In this document: piece after piece, positions 55,166 through 64,000 of the stretch | Position numbering within the stretch: position 1 is the stretch's first letter | Layout of the letters: each line of letters starts with the position of its first letter | Assembly (NCBI GenBank): GCA_025201375.1 | Contig: JAIWZP010000016.1 | Span: 62,001 to 126,000 of the forward strand | Direction: 5' to 3' | Source of the DNA: Gongronella butleri | Taxonomy: Eukaryota; Mucoromycota; Mucoromycetes; Mucorales; Cunninghamellaceae | DNA length: 64,000 nt | The notes under the pieces: model-generated | Told to the model about the DNA's origin: nothing | What the model saw: the letters and a program-made list of their open reading frames with translations, nothing else | Database searches by the model: none | Translations under genes and position numbers: made by a program

Positions 55166-56234
55166 ATGGGCTTGGCAGCGTTTGCGCTTGTCTCTCAGCG
55201 CTGGCGGCGGGCCTCGCTCGTGCATGGGACGCTGGAAGACTATCCTCGGCTCCAAGAAGTGGTAAAAAAATAAAATAAAAAATGACGCCTTTTTCTTTTT
55301 AAACCTGGCTCGCTGGCCCACGTTTTCTTTGACTTACCTGCTGTTTCCTCGGTCAGATGACGGCAGAAGTGCTGGACGCAAGACTGGCCGCTATCAACGA
55401 GCTTATTCAAACGACTTACCCGCAGATCTGGCTCGACAGCTACCTGTTTTTCTTGGCTATTTTGCTCGTTGTCTTTGCGGCCGTGCTTTCCATTAGCCTG
55501 CAATCCACCAACCAGGACAAATCAAAGCTTTGGTACCCGCTGCTCGTCCTTGTGGGGCCAGCCACCATTGCTTGTTACACATCTCGCCGACGAACCCTCT
55601 ATTATGTCAAATTTCACCGGGTATGGCGCTCAATTGTGTGTGTGTATGAATTAGGGGATGCAGGCGCAATTGGAAGAACGCGGATGGAAAGAGAGAGTTG
55701 GGCAGGGTCATTTGTGAGGCAAAAAAAACAAAAAATGGTGGCGTGAATTGGAGAATTGAGGGCAACAATTGACGCCATTTTTCTTTTTTTTTTTTCCAGT
55801 TTCAAACCAACCTTCAGACGCTTCTCAAGGAGATGACGGTGTCGGACGCGTCACGACATATCAAATGGTTCCACCGTCGGCCTCGCGAGGACGAGTCGCC
55901 GTCTGATTTGCTATTGGAGCCTCCAATGAGCAAATATTCTATTGCACTTATCATCCAGGTGGTGCAAATCGATCCGGAGGACCTTGCGCAGCAGGTGGAC
56001 GACGTGAACCTGGTGTTGCCGTCGTACCATGCAGCCATTGAGGACGTGGTGTTGGATGTGGGCGTGCAAGATCCACAACAGCGGCGTCATCCGAGCGACG
56101 AGCGTGATTTAGGCGACAATGCCTCCTCACCCCTCTCTTTTCCATTGCCACCGCAGTATGACGATGCACACGCCATCGAAATGACAAACATCGCAGGATC
56201 ATCACGTGCCGATCCACCCCAATACCATGCCTAA
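55166..56234 (+). CDS. two-helix membrane protein with PPxY motifs, unknown
   Basis: Exons 55166-55261, 55357-55620 and 55800-56234, all phase 0, give 264 aa. Two membrane helices: YLFFLAILLVVFAAVLSISL (about 62-81) and WYPLLVLVGPATIACY (about 92-107). The rest is cytosolic. The C-terminal third is disordered and ends with PLPPQYDDAH and DPPQYHA, two PPxY motifs that bind WW domains of Nedd4/Rsp5 ubiquitin ligases. This arrangement resembles Rsp5 membrane adaptors (Bsd2, Ear1, Ssh4 class) without sequence identity that I recognise. An earlier exon cannot be excluded because the ATG follows a splice-like TTACAG. Confidence 0.65.
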
Positions 56235-56613
56235 TTTGCCACTCGTATTTATTGTGTGTGTGTCTCTCTTTTTTTTTTTTTTTGTGTGTATTTTTATAAT
56301 GTAATATAATGCAAGCAGCACCAATGTACCCTTTTTCTCTCTCTCTCTCTCTCTTTTCTGCAATTCATGCATTCATGCAAAAAGCCAGATCACTCACGTG
56401 GGGAATAGGTGGCCTTGGAGCCCGAGAGATGCGCCAAATTCAAGCAAAAAAGGAACCAAAAAGGGCCAGGGGTGGCTTGGATTTCAAAGTCCGCCGTGGC
56501 CTGGCCTTGCCCAAAAGACACAAAAGCAATTGGGCTGGCAATGGCATTGTTTCCCTCTTTTTTTTTTTTTTTTTTTTCCCTTCTATTTTTTATTCATTTT
56601 CATACGATACACA
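56235..56613 (+). other. short spacer with CT repeat
   Basis: Head-to-tail genes on the same strand, with (TG)n, a T run, (CT)n at about 56335-56353 and the T-rich leader of mL40. Confidence 0.6.
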
Positions 56614-57036
56614 ATGTTCTCGATTTCGCAGCGCGTTGGTTCCAGGCTATATACCCGATCGTGCCGTTTTATGAGCACGCAGAGCAGCGGGTCTGGCGGT
56701 GACAGCCGTGTGGAGGTGATTCGCCGCGTGTTGTTCGAGTCGCCCCAGCGGTCCCAGGCGGCGCCGCTCGAGGGCGAGGCTTTGCGCCAGCACGAGACCA
56801 TTGAGCGCGCATGGAAGCTCCACACGATGCGCCAGCGCGAGAAGCGCCAGCAATCCCTCGAGAAGCAATTCCGCGCGCTCAACTTGGCCATGCAGGAACT
56901 CGAAAAGACATCCGACAGACTCTTCAAGGGCGCTTCCGTCAAAAGCCGCCACATCACCTACCCAAAGCAAGCAAAGATCCCGACAGAAACACCCGCAACA
57001 CAAGGCTGGAACTACAAGTTCACCTCCTCTGTATAG
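56614..57036 (+). CDS. MRPL28: mitochondrial large ribosomal subunit protein mL40
   Basis: Mitoribosomal protein, 140 aa, one exon. Begins with a basic, Arg/Ser-rich presequence (MFSISQRVGSRLYTRSCRFM). The core HETIERAWKLHTMRQREKRQ, then LEKQFRALNLAMQELEKTSDRLF, and the end YPKQAKIPTETPATQGWNYKF fit the mL40/Mrpl28 family (long helix followed by an IPTxTPxTxGWNY-type tail). Start at 56614 chosen because it gives the presequence and follows a T-rich leader; the frame is open further upstream. Confidence 0.8.
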   Translation: MFSISQRVGSRLYTRSCRFMSTQSSGSGGDSRVEVIRRVLFESPQRSQAAPLEGEALRQHETIERAWKLHTMRQREKRQQSLEKQFRALNLAMQELEKTSDRLFKGASVKSRHITYPKQAKIPTETPATQGWNYKFTSSV

Positions 57037-57270
57037 ATTTCAACGACTGTTTTTTTTTAAATCAACTTTAGAATAAAAAAAAGACAAAAAATCACGATTC
57101 CATCTGCCAAAAAGGCCCTTCCAATGGACGCAATGGCACGCCTGGCCAGCTATAAACTGTGGCCTCCAAATGGGGCAACGGATGGCCCTTTCAGTGGGAG
57201 CTTCTCGGATGATGTGTAGTTTCTGCTGTGCAAAAAAAAAAAAAAAAGAACGAGAAGAAAAAAGCGGAAT

Positions 57271-57885
57271 TCACACTGAAAAGCCCATTTGGCGGTCCAA
57301 TGTCTGTGTAAAGAGAGAGGCATCGGGTTGAGGGAATGGCTGCAGCGTTGTGCGCGGCATTGTCGCAAGCACTTCACCCAAATTGCTAAAAAAAATAATA
57401 ATCGGACGATGAGCGCGCAAAAATCAAAATCAAAAAGCACGCGTCTTTACCTGTGATTGGCAAGCACGACATACTGGTGCTTGGCCAGCGACCGCGCCAA
57501 TTCCACTTGATGATTGCCCAGCAGCTGTTCATTCACCACCACGACCATTTTCTTGCCGAGGCGGAGTCCTTGCAACAACGTCCCCGCGCCTAAACGGAGA
57601 AATATAAGCAAACGCGTCCATTTTTCATGCCATTGGATCCGTACCTGCGTGGCAAACCACCACGTCCGCTTGCGCCATATCCGCGTCGAGATGGGTCTTG
57701 TAGTCGTAGCCATCGACGCGCAAACCCGCAGGACCTTCAGGCACAAAACACGCGCGCGATGACCCGTATTGCACTAGTAGGTCCGTATATCCGCTCTCAA
57801 CTAGCCACTGACGCACCTCCGCACTGCTCACCGTCGTAATAAGACTGTCAAACCCAAACGAACCGACCGTCACAAAGAGTCGCAT
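57271..57885 (-). CDS. ALG13: UDP-GlcNAc transferase catalytic subunit Alg13
   Basis: Cytosolic catalytic half of the Alg13-Alg14 enzyme that adds the second GlcNAc to the dolichol-linked precursor. Exons 57645-57885, 57451-57589 and 57271-57385 give 164 aa, the size of the compact catalytic form. N-terminus FVTVGSFGFDSLI (T-G-T-like nucleotide entry; Ser-Phe in place of Thr), middle VQYGSSRACFVPEG, donor-site [34 protein letters not shown], and C-terminal NLGEVLATMP. It lacks extra domains. Alg14 is not in the window; ALG11 of the same pathway is. Confidence 0.92.
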
Positions 57886-59313
57886 AGTTGGCAAACAAGG
57901 AAACACGAAAGAAAAAGTTGAAAAAACGGAGCATTGGGCAAAGAGACACCAATTAAATCTCCGCAAGGTTCACCAACAAAGCGGCCACGTGCCTGCGCCT
58001 CCACTGGGCAAAACCCGACTGGAAATCAATGGTCAGGTCGTCGCGAAATCGACGTTTTAGTGTATCCGGAGTGCTTTTGCTTTTATTGTTTCGAGGAGAC
58101 GAAAAAAGGGGGAGCCGCTGGAGACCTCCGGCCGTTTTTTGTTGCACACCTCCGGCTTTTATTTTTTCAAAGTTATTCAGCGTATTTGCGCGCGACGAAA
58201 GTTGATAAAAGTTTTCCAACACGCCGCAAAGGACCACGAAGCACGTTGGGACGCGTTGCCGTTGTCGTTGGTGTTCGTTCCTTGCTTCATGTGCATCGTT
58301 GTGTGCAGACAGAGTTGCCTTGACGGCATTTTTGCGCGAGAAAATGCATGGATGGTGAGCCTGGCGCGTCGAGAGCATGATGACAGGGATGTATCATATG
58401 ATGCGATGATAGTGCTGGCGAGGGGGCGTGGGTGGCACTGGAGGTGATTCTGGCGACGCTCAGGCGGTGTGTAACCGGAGGTGTCTAACAAAAATGACCG
58501 GAGGTGTTTAATAATTCCCAAAAAAGGGGAGGCAGGCGCGAGACTCTACTCGGAGAGTACCATCGCACGCGCCGCCAAATGCACGCTCAACGCAATCGAT
58601 GGCAGCGCGCGAAATGGCGCGGACCGATGTGTACAACCCCTAAATTGATTTGACGTGTTATAAAATCTTGCACACCGCGCGTTTTTTGTGATTACTGATT
58701 ATACACAGACGCGCATGGTCAACTGACAAGATGCTAACGAGTTTCATGCTCCGTCAAAAAGTGGCAAAATGGTTCGCCAACCCTGTTTGCGCGTTTTGAG
58801 CGCGCTTTTTTTTTTTTAATTTTCGCCTGCACGTGCGACGCTGTGCCTACATTTTCTAAGAAGAGCAGCCCAGATTCGCGGCTGTAGATGCCCCAATTCC
58901 TAGATCTGAACGGCTACGACGCGTTGTTTTCGTTCTTTTCGCCTACCGGCTTCAAATCTCCCAAAAAAAAAAAGTTTCCAGACAAGCTTGTCACGACCAA
59001 GACGCGTCGGCAAGACTCGACCACAATATTTCACTTTCTTATCCACGCCAATTCCAAGGTCTGCGCGGCGACAATACGTCATTTTTATCAATCAAGTCGC
59101 GAATTTCGTCTTTTTGCATTTTCATCCGTTGCACTGGTCAATTTATTTGTTGAGAAACGTGTAATAACACGGAAGGAGAGAGTTTGTACAGGAATCCTAG
59201 AAGGCCTCGGCGGCAAGATTAAACCTCTGCTCGACGCACCATTGCAGTAAAGATATAAAAAAACAACAAACACCTTGTTGGGCATTTCTCCATCATTCCT
59301 TGGAATTCATAGC
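57886..59313. other. 1.4-kb spacer with an orphan open frame
   Basis: ALG13 upstream region and the 3' flank of the zinc-finger gene. A 120-aa plus frame (58888-59250, MPQFLDLNGYDALFSFFSP and on) starts at an ATG but has no recognised domain, and its codon use is A/T-rich. It may be noise or an exon. A TCCGG-rich patch repeats near 58110-58160 and 58470-58505. Confidence 0.4.
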
Positions 59314-59941
59314 TTATTGTCGACGAAAATAGCGAAAAATAGGAGCAAGAATCGCCCCCACAATCATCAAAAGCACAGCGCCATGGATTTGTCGCGGTTC
59401 TGGCTGCAATTGATTCACGAGCGGTGTTGGCGGCATAGGGCGTGCTGATTGTGCAAGAGAAATGGGAGCATCCGCCGACGTGGACGACGTCGTGGTTGTC
59501 TCGGTCGCCGATGGAGGTAATTCAGCCGTGTCGGATTCTGTCACGTAGCTCATCAGCAGTTTCACTTCTAAAGGGTACGTTTTTTGATAGTGCTGCGATG
59601 TCCATTGCACGTCCGGCGCATCAGGCGGCCTAAAAAGAAGAAAAGAAAAGTGACAAAAATGAGATTGATCCTTGAAAAAAAAAGCAAGCATAATAAGCGA
59701 CTCACACAATGCCATAATCAACGACAAGATGATTTCGAAACACATCCAAAGTGGGAAACGTCTGGGTGCATGAGCAGCATCCAAGGTCCTGGTTGTCCGT
59801 GGGCGACGGCGCCACTTTCGCGCCAATGGGGCGGTATGGGAGGTCCAGATGATGGACGCGCTCAAAATGATGACGAAGATGCGACGGGAAGTGGCGATCG
59901 TGATTTTTTGGACAAAAAGGACAACAATAACGAGCTGGCAT
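59314..59941 (-). CDS. zinc-finger protein with C-terminal membrane segment (paralog A)
   Basis: Exons 59706-59941 (236 nt) and 59314-59629, joined in phase 2, give 183 aa. Finger 1: CPFC then LRHHFERVH (C-x2-C-x13-H-x5-H). Finger 2: CCSCTQTFPTLDVFRNHLVV, where the last His is absent. A Thr/Ser/Pro linker follows. The end IHGAVLLMIVGAILAPIFRYFRRQ is a single hydrophobic helix with basic flank, as in tail-anchored proteins. It is a tandem paralog of the gene at 60294. I do not recognise a named family. Confidence 0.7.
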
Positions 59942-60293
59942 CGCGGCAATCAAATGGACGAGGAAAAAAAAAGGAGGAAGAGAGGCGCAATGAAAAATCA
60001 AACAGCAAAAAATGATGAAAAACGATGAAAAAAGGGACAATGTGCCCTGTTCATCCCTCAGCCGCCGCAAAGGCGTCATGGATCATGAAGCATTATAATG
60101 AAAAGGGCGTTTTAGGCCCAAGATTAGCTGTCATTTGCAAGCGTTTTTGCTGGATGACGACAACCCTGCCCCCCTTTTTTTTTTTTGGTTATTTGCACAC
60201 GCTTTAGCATCTCTCGCATATTGAAGGTGGCATGGACGAGCGCGCTTGGTGTGTCAAGAGGACCAGCTATTCCCAATCGCTTTATTGTGTTTC

Positions 60294-60880
60294 CTAGTGA
60301 ATGGCCAAACAGAAGAGCAGGCTAAACATGGCCAAAAGGAGCAAGACAACCACCATGTCGTGGCGAATTTCACGAATGATTGCCAGGATCTCCTCTTCCT
60401 GTCGATCGATTGCCAGAATGGCCGCAGGCTGTGGAGAAGCTTGCACTTGGGGCGCGCGCGACCTGCAAAAAAAAAAAACAAAAGGATAAGCTCAAAAAGG
60501 TGCTCCCCCTCCCCTCATTTACAGTACCAAACTTGCATCTCAGAGCTCTGCGCCTCATTGTTGTCCGGATTCAGCTTGCGTGGGATGCTACAGAATGATG
60601 GATGCAACGTGAGGCGCGTGGATTGAGATCTTTTCTCGACTTACTCGGCATGGTGGTCATCAATCAGATGGTTGTGGAAAGCACTGGGAGATGCGAACGC
60701 TCGAGGACAAGAAGCACAGCCGTACTTTCTAACGTTGCGTGGCACGCGATCCGTCCGGATACCGATCTTGCGGCGAGGAAGATCGATGTCATGGACGTCA
60801 TGCAAATGTACCTGGAGATGTCTGGGAGCCAAATAATCCTTGTCGTCTTGGCAAATCGTGCAACAATAGAGGATGGTCAT
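60294..60880 (-). CDS. zinc-finger protein with C-terminal membrane segment (paralog B)
   Basis: Exons 60645-60880 (236 nt, same length as paralog A exon 1), 60528-60587 and 60294-60462 give 154 aa. Finger 1: CTICQDDKDYLAPRHLQVHLHDVH. Finger 2: CASCPRAFASPSAFHNHLIDDHH, complete. Shared with A: VH-(I/L)DLP-R-IG between the fingers and F-NHL in finger 2. The C-terminus MVVVLLLLAMFSLLFCLAIH is a membrane helix ending at the stop. The linker differs completely from A, so selection acts on the fingers and the tail property. Role unknown. Confidence 0.7.
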
Positions 60881-62179
60881 TATAGGCAAGTAGAGAGAAA
60901 GAGAAAAAGAAAAGAAAAAAATGATCACGCTCGTGAGCTATAAATCATTGACACAAAAAGACACGCAGGTCGCACAAAGATTGAAACCACGAAAAAAAAG
61001 GCGCGCCTTTTGCATGAAAAGAAAGCCAGAGTGCGACTTTTTTTTTTTTGACAATGATGCTCACAGGTGATCTATTGACAGCGCAAACGCCATTGAAGCC
61101 CTTTTAGTTGCAAAAACAGCGAAAAATATTAGAATAACATGCTTCTTGACTAGTTTTCATGCGGAAATAGCAAAAAAATCGTTCTACAAAGGGTGATTGA
61201 GGCAGCTGCAAAGCAAACGGGCTTCATTGAACGTGCATGACACGATCTTTTTATCCTGTTTTTTTTTTTGCGATCAACACTTACTTTTGGGAATTTTTAT
61301 TGAATTTTGATCATTTTTCAATGAGTCTGTTTTCCCAATTGTGACTACAGGAACCTTACGGTGAACAAGTGAGCCAGTTCATGCTTGCCCCAATGGCGCC
61401 AGGCGCGCTGAGATTGAAGCGAGGGCCATGAAATGCGACTTTTTGCATGAAGATCAAATAAATTCACTCTGTCGCGCCATTTTACCCATCACGCACGATT
61501 GACATTATATGCTTTTATTCTCTCAAATCAAGCATGGCACAAAATTCAACAGCTACATAAAAAAAAAAAGATGGAGAGAGAAATCGTGAAAATTGAATGA
61601 AATCCCTCCAAAAAAATCCAAAGAACGTCAAAAAATTTTGACGCTCGGGACAACCAGGACAAAGATAGACAAAAGGCATTGTAATACCTGTACGCTTTTG
61701 AAGCTAGTGCAAAGGATTGACATGGAAACAAAGAAAAAAAAAGGAGAAAAAGCTATGATAAAATATATCCACATCCATGGTGCCCATTTTTCAACTTGCT
61801 GGTGCCAAACGCAATCAAATTGCTCCCGAGAAAATGTATTTCTGAATTGGTCACCAAAAAGAGCCATCCCGGCTCGTTTTGCGAGAAAAAAGCGAGAACG
61901 CGCTACTGTATTGTTCTGTTGTCATTTTGATTGACCGGTCGATCCCAAACCATTGGCGCCAAAAAGGGCTTGGCTGCGCGGGCCTGGAACTCTGCCTCTT
62001 TTTTTTTTCATACACTTGCCAAATCGGGCAAATCCTCGTTTTTCTTTCTTTTTTCTTTTCTTTCACACACACATACTCTTTCAAGGTCACTTCTTTGGTC
62101 GTCGCCCTCTGTCCTTGCTCGCACTTGCCTCTCTCTCTTTTTTTTTCTTTTGCGGGTGTGGCCGTGGAACAATAGCAGT
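60881..62179. other. 1.3-kb divergent spacer
   Basis: Upstream regions of paralog B and the FYVE gene. A/T-rich, with T-rich leader from about 61998 to 62155. No supported gene; ORFs on both strands lack recognisable domains. Confidence 0.5.
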
Positions 62180-63068
62180 ATGGATATCTTTGCTATGACA
62201 AGAAAGCGACGGCCGTCTAGGCTGACCATGGCTCCGTCGTCGCAACCAGCACCTGAACCTGACATGCCACGATCGTTGTCGCTCGTCACAGGGCCACCGT
62301 CAAACTATCATTGGAAACTTGACAAGGATGCGACCACATGTGCGCATCCGAGCTGTGCAAAGCAATTTGGTCTCTTGGAACGCCGCCATCATTGCCGCAA
62401 GGTAAACAAACTCATTCGAATGGGCCCTAGTGGCAATCAGGGGCAGCAAAAAAAAAAAAAATCGATCAGGCCAAACTGGGCGTGAATTGACGCTGTTTTT
62501 TTCCCCTTTTTTATTGTTTTTCTAGTGTGGCGATGTGTTTTGCACAGCACACTGCTCCAACTACATGCGTTTGGATCAGAATTGCAGCCCACATCCGGAT
62601 GGAACGCTTGCACGCGCGTGTGATCTGTGCGTCGCTGATTGGCGCCACCCCAGTCTGACCATGATCGCCTCCGTCTCTTCTAGTGACTCGCCCATCGAAA
62701 AGGAAAACGTCAAACCAAAGAACCGCCACGCTACCATCATGACGCTCCAGCCGCATGCTCTGGAAGGCGTCTTGGAATTGGGCAGAGACGGTACAAAAAA
62801 AAAAAAGGACAAAAAAAAAAAACGCCTTGCACCCCATCTTGATGGCATCTCCCCCGCATTTAGACATTGTGCAACAAGACCATGGCAGCGGAGTCGCTAT
62901 TGCAAGCAAGAACAACAAGGCCGATGGTAAGTTGACGCGTGGCGCGCGTGACACAATTGTCTCATCCTTCCCTCCCCCCTTTTTTTTTGTTTGCCTGCAT
63001 TAGTGTATGATGCCATTGCGTCGACGGTGCCCAACGTGCCCTCGGATTGGCAGTGGTCGACTTTTTGA
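62180..63068 (+). CDS. FYVE-type zinc-finger protein
   Basis: Likely binder of phosphatidylinositol 3-phosphate on endosomes. Exons 62180-62401, 62526-62790, 62864-62926 and 63004-63068 give 204 aa. FYVE elements in order: YHWKLDKDATTCAHPSC (W-x-x-D and first Cys pair), the basic pocket RRHHCRKCGDVFC (an intron splits it between RK and CG), then CSNYMRLDQN and LARACDLC (final R-x-C-x-x-C). The N-terminus is basic and Pro/Ser-rich; the C-terminus ends VPSDWQWSTF. No RING, kinase or VHS domain is present, so Fab1, Pib1 and Vps27 are unlikely. Confidence 0.85.
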
Positions 63069-63365
63069 GTGGGGGACCCTTGGGCCTGCAGGCCCTTCAA
63101 TTGAGTTGCATCCTTTGTCGTCGATACCCCTTTCCCTTCTCCCTGCCCTCAATTACACGCGGTGTGCCTCACTTTCTCTCTCTGTTTTTGTTTTCTTCTT
63201 TCACCCCCCTTTTTTTTCTTATTGCTCAATTAACTTTATATCATCTTGTTGCCACTCGTTGTGTTTAAATTGATTATCATACGAACAATCTCAATTGCCC
63301 CCATTTTTGCTTTTTTTTATCTATTTTTTTTTTTTTTTTTTGTGTGTATAAAATTTTTCTCTTTC

Positions 63366-64000
63366 ATGTTTTCTCGTTCAACACCGACACGTCATCGCCA
63401 GACGGCCAGCGACGTCAGCCACGTGGACGTGGCCACCATGAATAGGACCAGATTAACGCGCAAACGGTCCCTGACGGAGTTTGTCCAACGTCTTTCTCAG
63501 CCATTCCGCTCACATCGCGCCAGGCCCATTGCGTACACAACCAATGTGCGCGACTATCACTTTCTCCAATGCATTGGTGAGCAATTGGATTGAAAAAAAA
63601 GGGCGGAGCTCTGGAGCATGTAAAAAGGCAAGCAAATGTTGAATTCGATGCGCCTTTCTTTCTTTCTTTTACAGGCAAAGGTTCCAGCGCGTCTGTGTTT
63701 GCGGTGGTGTACGCGCCTGTGCAGACGGTGCTTGCCATCAAGACAATCAATCTTGAAAAGTTTGAAATGTCACAGCAGCCAACACTGCTGGACGCGCTGC
63801 GCAAAGAGATCCAAATCATGAAATTGTGCCGCCATCCGCACCTACTGCCGGTGTACCAGTGCTTTGTCGATACAAATCATCTCTACGTTATCACACCATT
63901 GATGTCGGCCGGTAAAAAGGCACTTTGAACGGAAAAAAAAGAGCAATTCTCCTCATGCGTGCTATCGTTTGCACCTGCGAGTCATTGTGTTGATCAATTG
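63366..64000 (+). CDS. germinal-centre/OSR1-like protein kinase, N-terminal part (runs off right edge)
   Basis: Ste20-group kinase, 5' part only. Exons 63366-63576 and 63675-63911, then an intron starting GTAAAA; the next exon is outside or at the edge. A basic 60-residue leader precedes the kinase domain: DYHFLQCIGKGSSASVFAVVYAP (glycine loop), LAIKTINLEKFEM (ATP Lys followed by INLEK, typical of OSR1/SPAK and related GCKs), then RKEIQIMKLCRHPHLLPVYQCF and YVITPLMSAG. Catalytic loop and activation segment are not in the window, so activity cannot be judged. Confidence 0.82.

Noticed and set aside
58888..59250. 120-aa plus-strand frame
   Set aside because: Starts with ATG and is open, but A/T-rich codons, an AAAAAAAAA run and no domain make it too weak to call. 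Mentioned in the spacer entry.

Overview
The window is nuclear DNA of a filamentous fungus, most likely an early-diverging one (Mucoromycota). The main signs are dense, intron-rich single-copy genes on both strands, introns mostly 50-85 nt with GTAAG-type donors and T-rich acceptors, GPI-anchored chitin deacetylase, septin, Alg11/Alg13, Zn2Cys6 regulators and a Tc1-type transposon. No rRNA, tRNA, CRISPR or bacterial-type operon was found. The phylum call is an inference from gene content and from palindromic TACTGTA/TACAGTA words in the repeats; it was not tested against databases.

Layout. 1-13 kb: a Zn2Cys6 regulator cut by the left edge, RNase P subunit Rpp14, a DUF2264 protein, chitin deacetylase, a CDK-type kinase, a C2-AGC kinase (Sch9-like), the mitochondrial rRNA 2'-O-methyltransferase Mrm1 and ALG11. 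13.6-20 kb: a repeat island in which a LINE remnant and a Tc1 element (itself carrying a 1-kb palindromic MITE) sit inside an unnamed dispersed repeat. 20-32.7 kb: a divergent GH88 hydrolase/sugar transporter pair, the septin Cdc12, and a P450-reductase fusion with an unusual N-terminal extension. 32.9-45.6 kb: ribosomal proteins eS30 and eS1 sharing a 238-bp promoter, a cyclin, a large Zn2Cys6 activator, proteasome alpha-3, p24 (Emp24) and an F-box-like protein. 46-47.4 kb: a second copy of the dispersed repeat. 48.5-64 kb: a pathogen-related (SnoaL-like) protein, a long single-pass membrane protein, small unknowns, a PPxY membrane protein, mL40, ALG13, a tandem pair of zinc-finger proteins with C-terminal membrane segments, a FYVE protein and the start of a germinal-centre-type kinase at the right edge.

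Themes. ALG11 and ALG13 both act in dolichol-linked oligosaccharide assembly. The GH88/transporter pair looks like a small oligosaccharide-use module. Several genes need very small exons (2, 3, 4, 13, 14, 15 and 20 nt) to give intact proteins, so plain ORF calling misses their key motifs. Exon joins were inferred by eye from splice signals, frame continuity and family motifs. Coordinates were checked for frame consistency but not against transcripts.
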